From Bacteroidales bacterium (GTDB taxonomy: Bacteria; Bacteroidota; Bacteroidia; Bacteroidales; Tenuifilaceae): DNA of 35,250 nt. Below, in pieces: positions 16,376 to 24,667 of the stretch. How positions within the stretch are numbered: the first letter of the stretch is position 1; the number at the start of each line of letters is the position of its first letter. The notes beneath the pieces were generated by a model. The model did not search any database. It worked only from the letters and a program-made list of their open reading frames with translations, and was not told the DNA's origin. The position numbers and the translations under genes are program-made. The stretch is from positions 1-35,250 of the forward strand of contig JAFGDZ010000078.1 of assembly GCA_016931855.1 (NCBI GenBank), given 5' to 3'.

Positions 16376-16769
16376 TCGATTCAGATTAAATCCTAAAAAT
16401 GGCTTATTTACAGCCCAGTTTCTGTAGAAACTTTAGCGGGTTAAGTTAATCAAATTATAAAAACTACATACCAGTACACCTAACTTGACCTAAATAGTTT
16501 GAGGAACTGAACCTTTATGGTTACCAAAGCCAAAACGTACCAATACAAAAAGGCCTTTGCCCCATTGCTTAGCAAATGCATTTTATTCTCTGATTCCAAA
16601 TGCGCTTAGTGAGCACGTTAAAAACGTTATGCACCGCCAAAGAAAATCTACTCAAAAATTTAGAAATTGTTTTGCAACAGCTACTTTTACCAAATCTCGT
16701 ATCAACAACTTGTAATTAGTATGAGATTTTTCTTATGTTTAAGGCTGACTTAATTTAATTGCTTCCGCT
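16376..16769. other. divergent intergenic region, kinase/sensor
   Basis: These 394 bases separate two divergent signalling genes. A candidate promoter for the plus-strand sensor lies at 16710-16741. I could not pick a convincing promoter for the minus-strand kinase. No gene or strong hairpin was seen. Confidence 0.35.
16710..16741 (+). promoter_or_regulatory. candidate promoter of the dCache sensor
   Basis: TTG at 16710-16712 and TATGTTTA at 16734-16741 are 21 bases apart, one base off the TAnnTTTG consensus. Predicted transcription begins about 20 bases before the ATG at 16770. Confidence 0.45.
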
Positions 16770-19061
16770 ATGAGGCTCAAGATGAATATCCGTCAAAAAC
16801 TTATCATTTTCATTCTTTCTACAACCGTACTTCTTTCGTCGGCAACAATAGGCTATATAAGCATTAAGGCGCGAAACATGGCATACTCTGATGCCACGGA
16901 GCTAACCAACACCTACTCTGAGCAGTATGCCGCCATGGTTCACTCGTGGCTTAACAGCGATATGGCCATAAGCCGAACCTTAGCCTCGGCACTACAGGAG
17001 TACAAAGCGCTTCCCTTTGAGGAGTGGAAAACGCTGGTACTGGGCATGTACAAAAGGGTGATGATTTCTAACGGTCAGGTTGATGCCATTTGGGACAGCT
17101 GGGAGCTAAGTAATCTTGATCCAAGCTGGGATAAGCCCCACGGAAGATGGCTACTTATAAACTACCGTGAAAACGGCATTATTAAGAGTAAAGCAGAGCT
17201 GCGAAGCCTTGATGGAGATCCTGTTGTTTACGGAAAGCTTAAGGCTGCTGAGGCAGAGAGCATTGTTGAGCCCTACGCATCGGCGCTACAGGCCAATGGG
17301 TTAATGACCTCCCTTGTTGTTCCTATGTTTGAGAAGGGACGTTTTATTGGGCTAGTGGGTGTTGACCTATTCTTGGGCAGATTGCAAGCTCTTGTGTGCG
17401 GAATTACGCCATACGCAAACAGCTTTGCCTTTCTAATTTCCAACGAAGGTAACTATATAGCCCATCCCGATACGGCTTTCTTTAGCAAGAACATTGCCGA
17501 TGTGTCGCCAGAACTTAACGAGAAGTACAGAATAGCAGAGAGAGTAAAAAAAGGCGAGCGCTTTAACATATCGATTAAAGGAGATAAAGGCGAGGGGTTT
17601 TACTACGCATTCTCTCCCATTACCGTTGGCAACACATCTACTCCCTGGTCCCTTGGAATTGCGGTACCTGTAAATACTGTAATGGCAGAGGCAAACAAGA
17701 ATTTTAACATCAGCATTTTTGCTGGGGTAATGGCCGTTTTGCTTATCATAATTGTAGTGGTTCTTCTTACAAATAGCATTATTAACCCGCTAAAGAAAAT
17801 TACCACGCTCCTTAAGAACCTTGCACATGGAAAAATAGACCACAGCATGAAGATTGCCCTTGATACAGGTGATGAGATTGCCGAGATGGCTCTAGCGCTA
17901 ACCCAATCCATTGAAGGGCTAAACAAAAAGGCTGAGTTTGCTGCTAAAATTGGGAACAATGAGCTAGAAACGGATCTTTCCCTTTTGAGCGAAGACGATG
18001 TTTTGGGAAAGTCGCTGCTCGAAATGAGAGATAACCTAAGAACTGCAAAAACGGAAGAGGCCGCCCGCAAAGCCGAAGACGAAAAACGCACATGGATAAA
18101 CGAAGGGCTTGCCCGTTTTGGCGATATTCTTAGGCAGAATAACGACAACATGTCTAAACTAGGCGACGAGATAATTAAAAATCTTGTATGGTACCTAAAA
18201 GCCAACCAAGGAGGGTTCTTTGTTAAGCAGGACAAAGGGGGTAAGCCCATGTTCAATATGGAGGCGGCCTTTGCATACGACAGGAAAAGGTATCAGAATA
18301 AAACCTTTGAGCTTAGCGAAGGCCTTATTGGAACCTGTGCCGCCGAAAAGGATACCGTTCATCTAACAGAGATTCCTGCCAATTACATTGAGATAACCTC
18401 TGGGTTAGGCGGTAGCAATCCTAATAACCTACTACTTGTTCCCCTAAAAATAGAAGAGGATGTTTTAGGTGTTATTGAGATTGCCTCGTTTAACAAGTTT
18501 CAGAAACACGAGATTGAGTTTGTTGAGAGCCTTGCAAGCAGCATTGCCTCAACCATTCGCTCTGTGCTTATTAATGCAAAAACCAATGAGCTGCTAACCA
18601 AATCGCAGGAGCAAGCAGAGATAATGGCTGCACAGGAAGAGGAGATGCGACAAAACATGGAAGAGCTGCAAGCAACACAAGAAGAGGCTGCCCGCAAGGC
18701 ACAGGAAACAGAAGGCTTAATTACAGCCCTTAACACCTCGGCATTTGTGGTTGAGTACGATTTGCAGGGTTTTGTTACCAATATCAACAGTAGTTTTTTA
18801 GATTTACTTGGCATAAGCAAGGATCTAATAATTGGAACCCACCACACAGAGGGCATAACGCTAAGCGCCGAAGAAAAATCTACATACGATAAGTTCTGGA
18901 TTGATTTGCGAAAGGGAGCAATTAAGAAGCAAAAGACAAAGGTTGCTTACAACAATAGGCACTACATCCTTTTGGAAACGTACACCCCAGTTAGGGATCA
19001 GTTTGGCGAAGTTCATAAAATCCTGAAAATTGCTATTGATATTACAGAACTTGCCAGTTAA
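16770..19061 (+). CDS. dCache-HAMP-GAF-PAS membrane sensor without output domain
   Basis: This protein has 763 residues. The first transmembrane helix is at about 10-30, a large dCache-type periplasmic sensor at about 35-305 (conserved WELSNLDPSWDKPHGRW, LVGVDLFL and AHPDTAFFSKNI), a second helix at 312-335, then HAMP (336-385). A GAF domain lies at about 455-600, an EEMRQNMEELQATQEE coiled coil at about 605-650, and a PAS domain at 650-760. The protein then stops. No histidine kinase, GGDEF, MCP or phosphatase domain is present. A downstream ATG at 16782 (MNIRQK) is an alternative start. A strong terminator follows at once, so there is no partner in the operon. It probably signals by protein contact; that is inference. 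Confidence 0.88.
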   Translation: MRLKMNIRQKLIIFILSTTVLLSSATIGYISIKARNMAYSDATELTNTYSEQYAAMVHSWLNSDMAISRTLASALQEYKALPFEEWKTLVLGMYKRVMISNGQVDAIWDSWELSNLDPSWDKPHGRWLLINYRENGIIKSKAELRSLDGDPVVYGKLKAAEAESIVEPYASALQANGLMTSLVVPMFEKGRFIGLVGVDLFLGRLQALVCGITPYANSFAFLISNEGNYIAHPDTAFFSKNIADVSPELNEKYRIAERVKKGERFNISIKGDKGEGFYYAFSPITVGNTSTPWSLGIAVPVNTVMAEANKNFNISIFAGVMAVLLIIIVVVLLTNSIINPLKKITTLLKNLAHGKIDHSMKIALDTGDEIAEMALALTQSIEGLNKKAEFAAKIGNNELETDLSLLSEDDVLGKSLLEMRDNLRTAKTEEAARKAEDEKRTWINEGLARFGDILRQNNDNMSKLGDEIIKNLVWYLKANQGGFFVKQDKGGKPMFNMEAAFAYDRKRYQNKTFELSEGLIGTCAAEKDTVHLTEIPANYIEITSGLGGSNPNNLLLVPLKIEEDVLGVIEIASFNKFQKHEIEFVESLASSIASTIRSVLINAKTNELLTKSQEQAEIMAAQEEEMRQNMEELQATQEEAARKAQETEGLITALNTSAFVVEYDLQGFVTNINSSFLDLLGISKDLIIGTHHTEGITLSAEEKSTYDKFWIDLRKGAIKKQKTKVAYNNRHYILLETYTPVRDQFGEVHKILKIAIDITELAS

Positions 19062-19077
19062 CATTGAGCAATAAGTA

Positions 19078-19117
19078 AAAAGCAAAAGACCTAGGTATCT
19101 CTAGGTCTTTTGCTTTT
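19078..19117. terminator. strong bidirectional terminator
   Basis: A perfect 17-bp stem (19078-19094 with 19101-19117) encloses the loop GTATCT. The arms end in A-rich and T-rich tracts, so it can work on both strands. It ends the sensor gene (stop at 19061) and may also serve the convergent DUF2797 gene. Confidence 0.88.
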
Positions 19118-19137
19118 ATGGTATTGGGAAGTATAGG

Positions 19138-19430
19138 AATGTGAGGGAGAGGAGGAAGTAAGAGGAAGAATTGATTCTCGGATGTTATCGGGAGTTATCG
19201 GTATTTTGTGACTGATAACCAGCAAGATGTCACAAACTGAGGGAGTAAGAGGAAGAATGCCTACCTGTGTTAATTTGTAAAACCTGCGTTATCTGTGTTC
19301 AACGTAACTTGTAACATTTCACCGATTGAAGAAATGTGAGGGAGTGCAAGTAGAAAAAGGAAGGCTCCTATCTGTGCCAATCCGTTAATTCAGTGTTATT
19401 CGTGTTCCATGTAACATGTCACAATTTGGT
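19138..19430. repeat. decayed tandem intergenic repeats, about 95-100 bp period
   Basis: Three related units can be lined up, starting near 19138, 19233 and 19332. Each opens with a purine-rich block (TGAGGGAG then AAGAGGAAGAA or a variant). The second and third continue into a degenerate block of CTGTGTTAAT-like words and end near GTAAC-TGT-AC. No open frame or recognisable gene is present. It fills most of the 373-base gap between the sensor and the DUF2797 gene. Similar ATCTGTGTTATCTGTG-like sequence is, to my knowledge, common between genes in Bacteroidota, but its origin is unclear. Confidence 0.6.
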
Positions 19431-19434
19431 GAAA

Positions 19435-20241
19435 CTAGAAGCTCAGCTCCACATTATACCCAGCATAACTTCTAACGTTAAGTACTACTCCGCCTTCAAG
19501 TATTAGATATTGCCCACGAATACCCATTAGGGTTCCGCTAAACAGTGGATCCTTATCTAAATTGGAGCTCTTTATCTTCTCGGGATACTGCAAAACGGGG
19601 TACTCAATTTGGTAAATGCTATTATCAGCAGGATTATGGATTAAAGAGGCTTCCTCAACAAGCGCCAGCGCCCTTTGCTTTTCCTGCAGCAAATCACCCT
19701 CAAACTCATCCTTCCCCTTAAGCATCGATTGCCACTTGGTTTTGTCGGCAAAACTTTTCTTAAGCTCAACCTCAACAACCCCTGCGCTATGCCGGTTGGG
19801 CGCAGTAAGCAATACAATTGCCCACGACGCACCTTGGTCAATCCATCGGGTTGGCACCTGATGAATACGCGTTACCCCAACCTTTAACCCACCCGAAACG
19901 GCAAGGTAAACCACCTGGTCTATTAAACAGTTCTCCCTAGCAAACGCCATATCCCTAGCAACGCCTTCGTGTGCACGGCAAAGTTCAGGTCTAATTACGC
20001 ACTCCTCGGTCTCTGGTGCCGAAACAAAGCAGGGATAACAAAAACCCTGTCCAAAAGATTTTTTGGTTTTCCTACCACACTTTATGCAGTTTATATCGCC
20101 TGTAAACTGCAAGCTAATACGCTTTCCTATTAAGCTATTCATCTCTACCAACTCTGTTCCAGAAAACAGAGTGTAAACTGGCTTTATGCTTGTTTTAGCA
20201 GATAAACTATTGGCTACTGCCATTTTCTTAAGCATGGGCAT
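19435..20241 (-). CDS. DUF2797 family protein with zinc-binding cysteines
   Basis: This protein of 268 residues matches DUF2797 in pattern; function is unknown. It has a likely zinc ribbon, CIKCGRKTKKSFGQGFCYPC (Cys52, Cys55, Cys68, Cys71), and a second group, ECVIRPELCRAHEG (Cys81, Cys88, His91). These are followed by VVYLAVSGGLKVGVTR (about 110-125), then RWIDQGASWA (132-141) and an acidic helix VVEVELKKSF (155-164). The Y...KVGVT...R...E order resembles the GIY-YIG nuclease core (see findings). There is no signal peptide, so it is cytosolic. The start could be any of three nearby Mets (20241, 20235 or 20223). It is a single gene, convergent with the sensor. Confidence 0.85.
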   Translation of the reverse strand: MPMLKKMAVANSLSAKTSIKPVYTLFSGTELVEMNSLIGKRISLQFTGDINCIKCGRKTKKSFGQGFCYPCFVSAPETEECVIRPELCRAHEGVARDMAFARENCLIDQVVYLAVSGGLKVGVTRIHQVPTRWIDQGASWAIVLLTAPNRHSAGVVEVELKKSFADKTKWQSMLKGKDEFEGDLLQEKQRALALVEEASLIHNPADNSIYQIEYPVLQYPEKIKSSNLDKDPLFSGTLMGIRGQYLILEGGVVLNVRSYAGYNVELSF

Positions 20242-20268
20242 ATGCTAATCTCCTATCTAATTAATTTT

Positions 20269-20276
20269 CAAACATA
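20269..20276 (-). promoter_or_regulatory. -7 box candidate for the DUF2797 gene
   Basis: On the minus strand TATGTTTG matches TAnnTTTG exactly, 27 bases before the ATG at 20241. The nearest TTTG upstream is 25 bases away, longer than the usual 19-21, so support is partial. Confidence 0.4.
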
Positions 20277-20354
20277 TATATCTATATAAATAAAGATACC
20301 TCAAACGCTAAGCTAAGCAAAAAGCTAATAAATGCAAAAAAACACTACCTTGTC

Positions 20355-20385
20355 TTGCATAGTAGTCTGAATCAATATATATTTG
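20355..20385 (+). promoter_or_regulatory. promoter of the pspC-padR-pspC operon
   Basis: TTG at 20355-20357 and an exact TAnnTTTG match, TATATTTG, at 20378-20385 are separated by 20 bases. The predicted leader is about 65 bases before the ATG at 20458. Confidence 0.65.
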
Positions 20386-20457
20386 CATTATAAACATACT
20401 ACCAAACCTAAGGTACCTGTTTAAAGCCAGTTAAACAAAACTTAACATCTACCGCAT

Positions 20458-21033
20458 ATGAAAAAGACAGTAACGGTAAACCTAGGAGGCTCAATAGTAA
20501 CCCTTGAGGAGGATGCCTACTCCATACTAAACGGCTACCTGAGTAGGCTTGAGCGCCACTTTGCAAACGACTCGGGCAAACAGGAAATTATAGACGACAT
20601 TGAGCACAGAATGGCCGAGCTGTTCCGCGAAAACGGCAAAGACGAAAAATATGTAAACACCACCCAGGATGTTAACAGAGTGATAAAAACAATGGGAGAA
20701 CCCGGCGAGATAGGAGACGCAGAACCTAATACAACTAACAATACAAATACTACTTACGATATGCCAGCTTACAAGAGACTATACAGAAACCCAGACAACA
20801 GAATCCTAGGAGGAGTTTGTTCTGGACTGGGAGCATACTGGAACCTAGACCCCATTTTACTCAGAATTCTTTTCATCGTCCTATTCTTTGGCGTTGGAAC
20901 AGGCTTTCTGCTCTACCTAATTCTTTGGATTGCCATACCCAAAGCAGTAACGCTTACAGAAAAGATGGAGATGCGCGGAGAACCAATCACAGCAGAAAAC
21001 ATTGGTAAGAATTACACCTCAACACAAAAATAG
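20458..21033 (+). CDS. PspC domain protein (short form)
   Basis: This protein has 191 residues. The N-terminal domain (about 1-85: MKKTVTVNLGG, EEDAYSILNGYLSRLERHF, IIDDIEHRMAELF) is a cytosolic helical module that Bacteroidota PspC proteins commonly carry. After a Thr/Asn-rich linker comes PspC (about 105-165: LYRNPDNRILGGVCSGLGAYWNLDPILLRILF), with one or two membrane helices. PspC proteins take part in phage-shock/envelope-stress responses. It is the first gene of the operon; padR starts 6 bases after its stop. Its N-terminal module is shared with the third gene, showing duplication. Confidence 0.9.
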   Translation: MKKTVTVNLGGSIVTLEEDAYSILNGYLSRLERHFANDSGKQEIIDDIEHRMAELFRENGKDEKYVNTTQDVNRVIKTMGEPGEIGDAEPNTTNNTNTTYDMPAYKRLYRNPDNRILGGVCSGLGAYWNLDPILLRILFIVLFFGVGTGFLLYLILWIAIPKAVTLTEKMEMRGEPITAENIGKNYTSTQK

Positions 21034-21039
21034 ACTACG

Positions 21040-21372
21040 ATGAACGCAGAAAACTCAAAAGCACAAATGCGCAAGGGGGTTTTAGAGCTGTGCATACTAT
21101 CAATCCTTTCGCGAGGCGACTCCTACGCAACAGAGCTAATAAACAAGCTAAAGGAAGCCCAAATGATTGTTGTTGAGGGCACACTTTACCCAATGCTTAC
21201 CCGGCACAAAAATGCGGGGCTACTAACATACCGCTGGGAGGAATCGCCACAAGGGCCACCCCGTAAGTACTACTCACTTACCGATAAAGGGAAAGAGTAC
21301 CTTAGCGACTTAGATCAAACATGGGTGGAGCTAATAAGCACAGTAAACGCCATTAGAACTAACGCAGCCTAA
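21040..21372 (+). CDS. PadR family transcriptional regulator
   Basis: This short PadR-type winged helix has 110 residues: KGVLELCILSILSRGDSYATELINKLKEA, then VVEGTLYPMLTRHKNAGLLTYRWEESPQGPPRKYYSLTDKGKEYL, with the TLYPxL recognition helix and wing clearly visible. It lacks the longer C-terminal dimer domain of some PadR proteins. It lies between two pspC genes (gaps of 6 and 11 bases) and probably controls the operon in response to a ligand or membrane state. Confidence 0.93.
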   Translation: MNAENSKAQMRKGVLELCILSILSRGDSYATELINKLKEAQMIVVEGTLYPMLTRHKNAGLLTYRWEESPQGPPRKYYSLTDKGKEYLSDLDQTWVELISTVNAIRTNAA

Positions 21373-21383
21373 CACATCGTGCC

Positions 21384-22967
21384 ATGAAAAAAACACTAAC
21401 GGTTAGCCTAAACGGAATGGCATATAGTATAGACGAAGATGCTTATGCAATTCTTGAAACCTATATAAATGCGCTTAAACAAAAGTTTGGCAAAGACACT
21501 GACGGACAAGATATTCTTCGCGACATAGAGGAGCGCATTGCCGAACTATTCGCTGAAAAGAAGGGGAAATCGGAATCAATAAACCTGAGCATGGTTAATG
21601 AGGTAATAGAAATACTAGGAAAACCAGAGCAAATTGAACCCGATAACGACCCAACATCAAGCAACAACGAGCCACAAGGGGCGCACCCACCAAGAGCGTC
21701 AAGAAAGCTGTACCGCGACCCAGAGCACAGCATTATAGCAGGTGTTGCCGGTGGGCTAGGAAACTACTTTAGCACCGATCCTATAATTTTTAGGGTACTA
21801 TTCTTTATACTGCTCTTTGCACATGGTATTGGCCTACTTATATACCTAGTACTATGGTTTGCCGTCACCAAAGCCGTTACCCCAAAACAAAAAATGGAAA
21901 TGAAGGGAGAGCCAATTACCCTCTCGTCCATTGAGAAAAACATTAAAGAGGAGTACGACGAAATATCAGAAAACATTAAAAAAATTGACACAGCAGGTGT
22001 TTCTCAGAAAGCAGTGGGTATGCTAGAAACAATACTTAGGGGACTTGGGCGCGTTTTTATTATAGTTCTCAAGTTTTTTGTTGCCACACTAGGCATTATA
22101 CTTATTGCAGGAGCGGTAATAATTCTCCTATCAATGATAAGTGCGCTGTTCTTTGGCGGACTAGCGTTCAGCACAATAGTGCCTGAACTTGGAGGCTTCT
22201 CACTTATTGAGTTCTTTGCATCAGTCTTTGATATCTCATCCAGCTCATGGGTTCTTGTCCCCCTTACGCTTATTGTTGCCATTCCGCTGCTAACAATTAT
22301 GTACCTTGGAGTTAGAATGATTTTTAGGTTTAGGGCTAACGATGGCATTTCGGGCATAACAGCTGCCGTTGCATGGGTGCTATCGGTTGTTGCTGTTGCT
22401 GTTTTCCTCTTTTTCCAAGCCAAAAGCTTTACCATAAGAGAGTCCAACAGGGAGGCAATTACCCTTATTCCATCAAAATCAAAGCAACAGCCACTAATAA
22501 TAAAGGCAGTAGGAACAATTGATACTATCAGTTCCAGCACAGACGAGACGCTTCACTTTAAGGAGTACGCAATTAAAATCTCCGATGGAAGAACCCTTAT
22601 TATGGGGAAGCCCCGCCTTACCATAAGCCAAACCAGCGAGCAGTATCCTAGCCTGATACTTGAACGCCGCTCAAGAGGGGGCACGCACAGCCTTGCACAC
22701 GAAAACGCGAATAAAATTGAGTACCGATACGCATTAACCGATAGCTTGCTAACCCTGAATCCATACTTTGCCCTAACACAAGGAGAGAAATGGAGAGCGC
22801 AGGAACTATTTATTGAGCTAAAAATACCCATCGGCACAAAAATTTTTCTCGACAAATCGCTAACAAAAATCCTGTCGGCAAATCAAACATTTTCAAATCT
22901 TTGGCCAGACGAAATGGTAGGTAAAACATGGGTTGTAGGGCGTCATGAGCTGGAACTAACAGAATAA
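21384..22967 (+). CDS. PspC domain protein (long form)
   Basis: This protein has 527 residues. Residues 1-85 repeat the N-terminal module of the first gene (MKKTLTVSLNG, DEDAYAILETYINALKQKF, ILRDIEERIAELF). PspC follows at about 107-165 (LYRDPEHSIIAGVAGGLGNYFSTDPIIFRVLF). A charged helix at about 180-205 leads to further membrane segments near 223-265, 289-312 and 322-346. The C-terminal 180 residues are beta-rich and probably extracytoplasmic. The short protein lacks this second half. The operon context suggests a membrane-stress sensor or stabiliser regulated with PadR. No terminator was seen directly after it. Confidence 0.9.
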   Translation: MKKTLTVSLNGMAYSIDEDAYAILETYINALKQKFGKDTDGQDILRDIEERIAELFAEKKGKSESINLSMVNEVIEILGKPEQIEPDNDPTSSNNEPQGAHPPRASRKLYRDPEHSIIAGVAGGLGNYFSTDPIIFRVLFFILLFAHGIGLLIYLVLWFAVTKAVTPKQKMEMKGEPITLSSIEKNIKEEYDEISENIKKIDTAGVSQKAVGMLETILRGLGRVFIIVLKFFVATLGIILIAGAVIILLSMISALFFGGLAFSTIVPELGGFSLIEFFASVFDISSSSWVLVPLTLIVAIPLLTIMYLGVRMIFRFRANDGISGITAAVAWVLSVVAVAVFLFFQAKSFTIRESNREAITLIPSKSKQQPLIIKAVGTIDTISSSTDETLHFKEYAIKISDGRTLIMGKPRLTISQTSEQYPSLILERRSRGGTHSLAHENANKIEYRYALTDSLLTLNPYFALTQGEKWRAQELFIELKIPIGTKIFLDKSLTKILSANQTFSNLWPDEMVGKTWVVGRHELELTE

Positions 22968-22985
22968 TTTTTTTCGCAAAGGCTA

Positions 22986-23015
22986 TTGCACCATTAAACT
23001 TTTGTATTACCTTTG
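22986..23015 (+). promoter_or_regulatory. promoter of tRNA-Gln
   Basis: TTG at 22986-22988 and TACCTTTG at 23008-23015, with 19 bases between, match the TTTG/TAnnTTTG consensus. The tRNA begins about 25 bases after the predicted start site. Confidence 0.6.
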
Positions 23016-23047
23016 CACCGCCAGTTGAAAAAATTGGCTCTACGGAT

Positions 23048-23118
23048 TGACCCATGGTGTAATGGTAACACAGCAGATTTTGGTTCTGTCGTTCTAGGTT
23101 CGAGTCCTAGTGGGTCAA
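23048..23118 (+). tRNA. tRNA-Gln (anticodon UUG)
   Basis: The acceptor stem TGACCCA (23048-23054) pairs with TGGGTCA (23111-23117). The D arm is GTGT/ACAC. The anticodon stem GCAGA/TCTGT encloses TTTTGGT, with anticodon TTG at 23080-23082. The T arm CTAGG-TTCGAGT-CCTAG is perfect. Discriminator A is at 23118; CCA is not encoded. Confidence 0.95.
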
Positions 23119-23119
23119 C

Positions 23120-23152
23120 AAAGCCTTGCAAACAAATTGCAAGGCTTTTTTT
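23120..23152 (+). terminator. terminator after tRNA-Gln
   Basis: AAAGCCTTGCA (23120-23130) pairs with TGCAAGGCTTT (23138-23148) around a 7-base loop, followed by TTTT. It is a standard intrinsic terminator directly after the tRNA. Confidence 0.88.
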
Positions 23153-23279
23153 ATTGCCTAAACCCATCTAAAAAACGACTTAAAAAGCTGAAAATCCAAT
23201 TGTAACCTTTTTTAGCTTTCTCAGTCCAAATAATGTCCTAATTTCGGGACTCAATACAAACACCCTAAAGATCACCCCT

Positions 23280-24620
23280 ATGACCAGAACAACCCTAGCG
23301 TTAACCTTATTGTTCTTTTTTAATTTGGTTGGTGTTGTAAAAGCGCAGGACACATGGAGCCTTGAGAGATGTATAACTCATGCTCTGGAAAATAACCTCC
23401 AAGTAAAGCAGCAAAACCTTACTGTTGAGACTAAAGAGAATGCGCTAGCTGTTGCAAAAATGGCTCATCTTCCAACCCTAAACGCATCTGCAAGCCACTC
23501 ATACAGCTTTGGGCGCGCCATCGATTACGGAAGCAACCAGGTGTCCAACGATATAATCTCAACAAGTTTCTCAATAAACGCTAACCTTACGCTGTTTAAC
23601 GGGTTTGAGATTCTAAACTCACGAAAGCAGAGCCAAACAAACTACTTAGCTGCTAAAAGCGATATTGAAACCACTAAGAATAGTATCGCCATTCAAATTG
23701 CTCTTGGGTACTTACAAATTCTCTTTAGCGAAGAACTTGTAAATAGCAGTACAACTCAAGTTGAGCTATCGAAAATGCAAGTTGAACGAACCCGCGTTTT
23801 GGTTAATGCTGGAAGCCTGCCAGAGGGAAACCTTTTTGAGATGGAAGCCCAACTGGCTGGTGACGAAGCACAACTGGTTAACGCACAAAATCAGCTAGAC
23901 CTAGCTTACCTTACGCTAACACAAATGCTAGATCTTAAATCGGCTGACAACTTTAAAGTAGAAAAGCCTAACAATGTTGACATTGAGGATAAACTAATTG
24001 CAACAAATCCACAGGAGATATACAACATCTCCATGGGGATTATGCCTCAGATTAAGAGTTCTGAACTAGGTGTTGAGAGCGCAAACTACGGACTAAAGAT
24101 TGCTAAGGGAAGATACCTTCCACAGCTTAGCCTAAGCGCAAGCTACAGCTCAGGAGCTCGTCAGTTTTTAAAGGAAAATCCATTAGTTGCCGAAGTTCCC
24201 TTCGAGACCCAAATTAAAGATAACGCCAGTACGTATTTAGGCTTCTCGCTCTCCATCCCCATTTTTAATGGGTTGCAAACCCGCAAAGGGGTAAGCAATG
24301 CAAAAATCAACCTTTACTCTTCGCAAATAGACCTAGAGAACCAAAAGAACTCCCTGTACAAAGACATTCAGCAAGCCTATGCCGATGCTCTTGCCGCGCT
24401 AAAAAAGTATAAATCGACCCAAAAATCGCTGCAAGCGCTGGAGGAGGCATTTAGGTACTCCGAGCAGAAGTTCAACCTAGGCATGGTAACATCTATTGAC
24501 TACACCACAGCAAAGAACAAGCTGGCTAAGGCTCAAACCGACTTGCTGCAGGCTAAGTACGAATTCATCTTCAAATCAAAAATTCTTGACTTTTACAAAG
24601 GCGAAGCGTTAAAGCTGTAA
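23280..24620 (+). CDS. TolC-family outer-membrane protein
   Basis: This protein of 446 residues has a signal peptide ending near VVKAQ (about 22). It has the two outer-efflux repeats: WSLERCITHALENNLQVKQQNL at the start of the first half, and YKDIQQAYADALAALKKYKSTQKSLQALEEAFRYSEQKFNLGMVTSIDYTTAKN near the end, a typical TolC periplasmic helix. It would form the outer-membrane exit of a pump or type I-like exporter. It is followed 47 bases later by an adaptor gene, but no pump gene is present here. Confidence 0.92.
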   Translation: MTRTTLALTLLFFFNLVGVVKAQDTWSLERCITHALENNLQVKQQNLTVETKENALAVAKMAHLPTLNASASHSYSFGRAIDYGSNQVSNDIISTSFSINANLTLFNGFEILNSRKQSQTNYLAAKSDIETTKNSIAIQIALGYLQILFSEELVNSSTTQVELSKMQVERTRVLVNAGSLPEGNLFEMEAQLAGDEAQLVNAQNQLDLAYLTLTQMLDLKSADNFKVEKPNNVDIEDKLIATNPQEIYNISMGIMPQIKSSELGVESANYGLKIAKGRYLPQLSLSASYSSGARQFLKENPLVAEVPFETQIKDNASTYLGFSLSIPIFNGLQTRKGVSNAKINLYSSQIDLENQKNSLYKDIQQAYADALAALKKYKSTQKSLQALEEAFRYSEQKFNLGMVTSIDYTTAKNKLAKAQTDLLQAKYEFIFKSKILDFYKGEALKL

Positions 24621-24667
24621 CCAAAACCAGGCAAACAACTAACAGAATTAGCCCCCAAACAAATAGC

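Noticed and set aside
17603-18256. 217-codon open frame on the minus strand inside the sensor gene
   Set aside because: It is antisense to well-defined HAMP and GAF coding sequence and has a Ser/Phe-rich shadow composition with no recognisable domain.
22004-22540. 178-codon minus-strand frame inside the long pspC gene
   Set aside because: It lies wholly opposite a PspC protein with clear membrane segments; its composition is that of a shadow frame.
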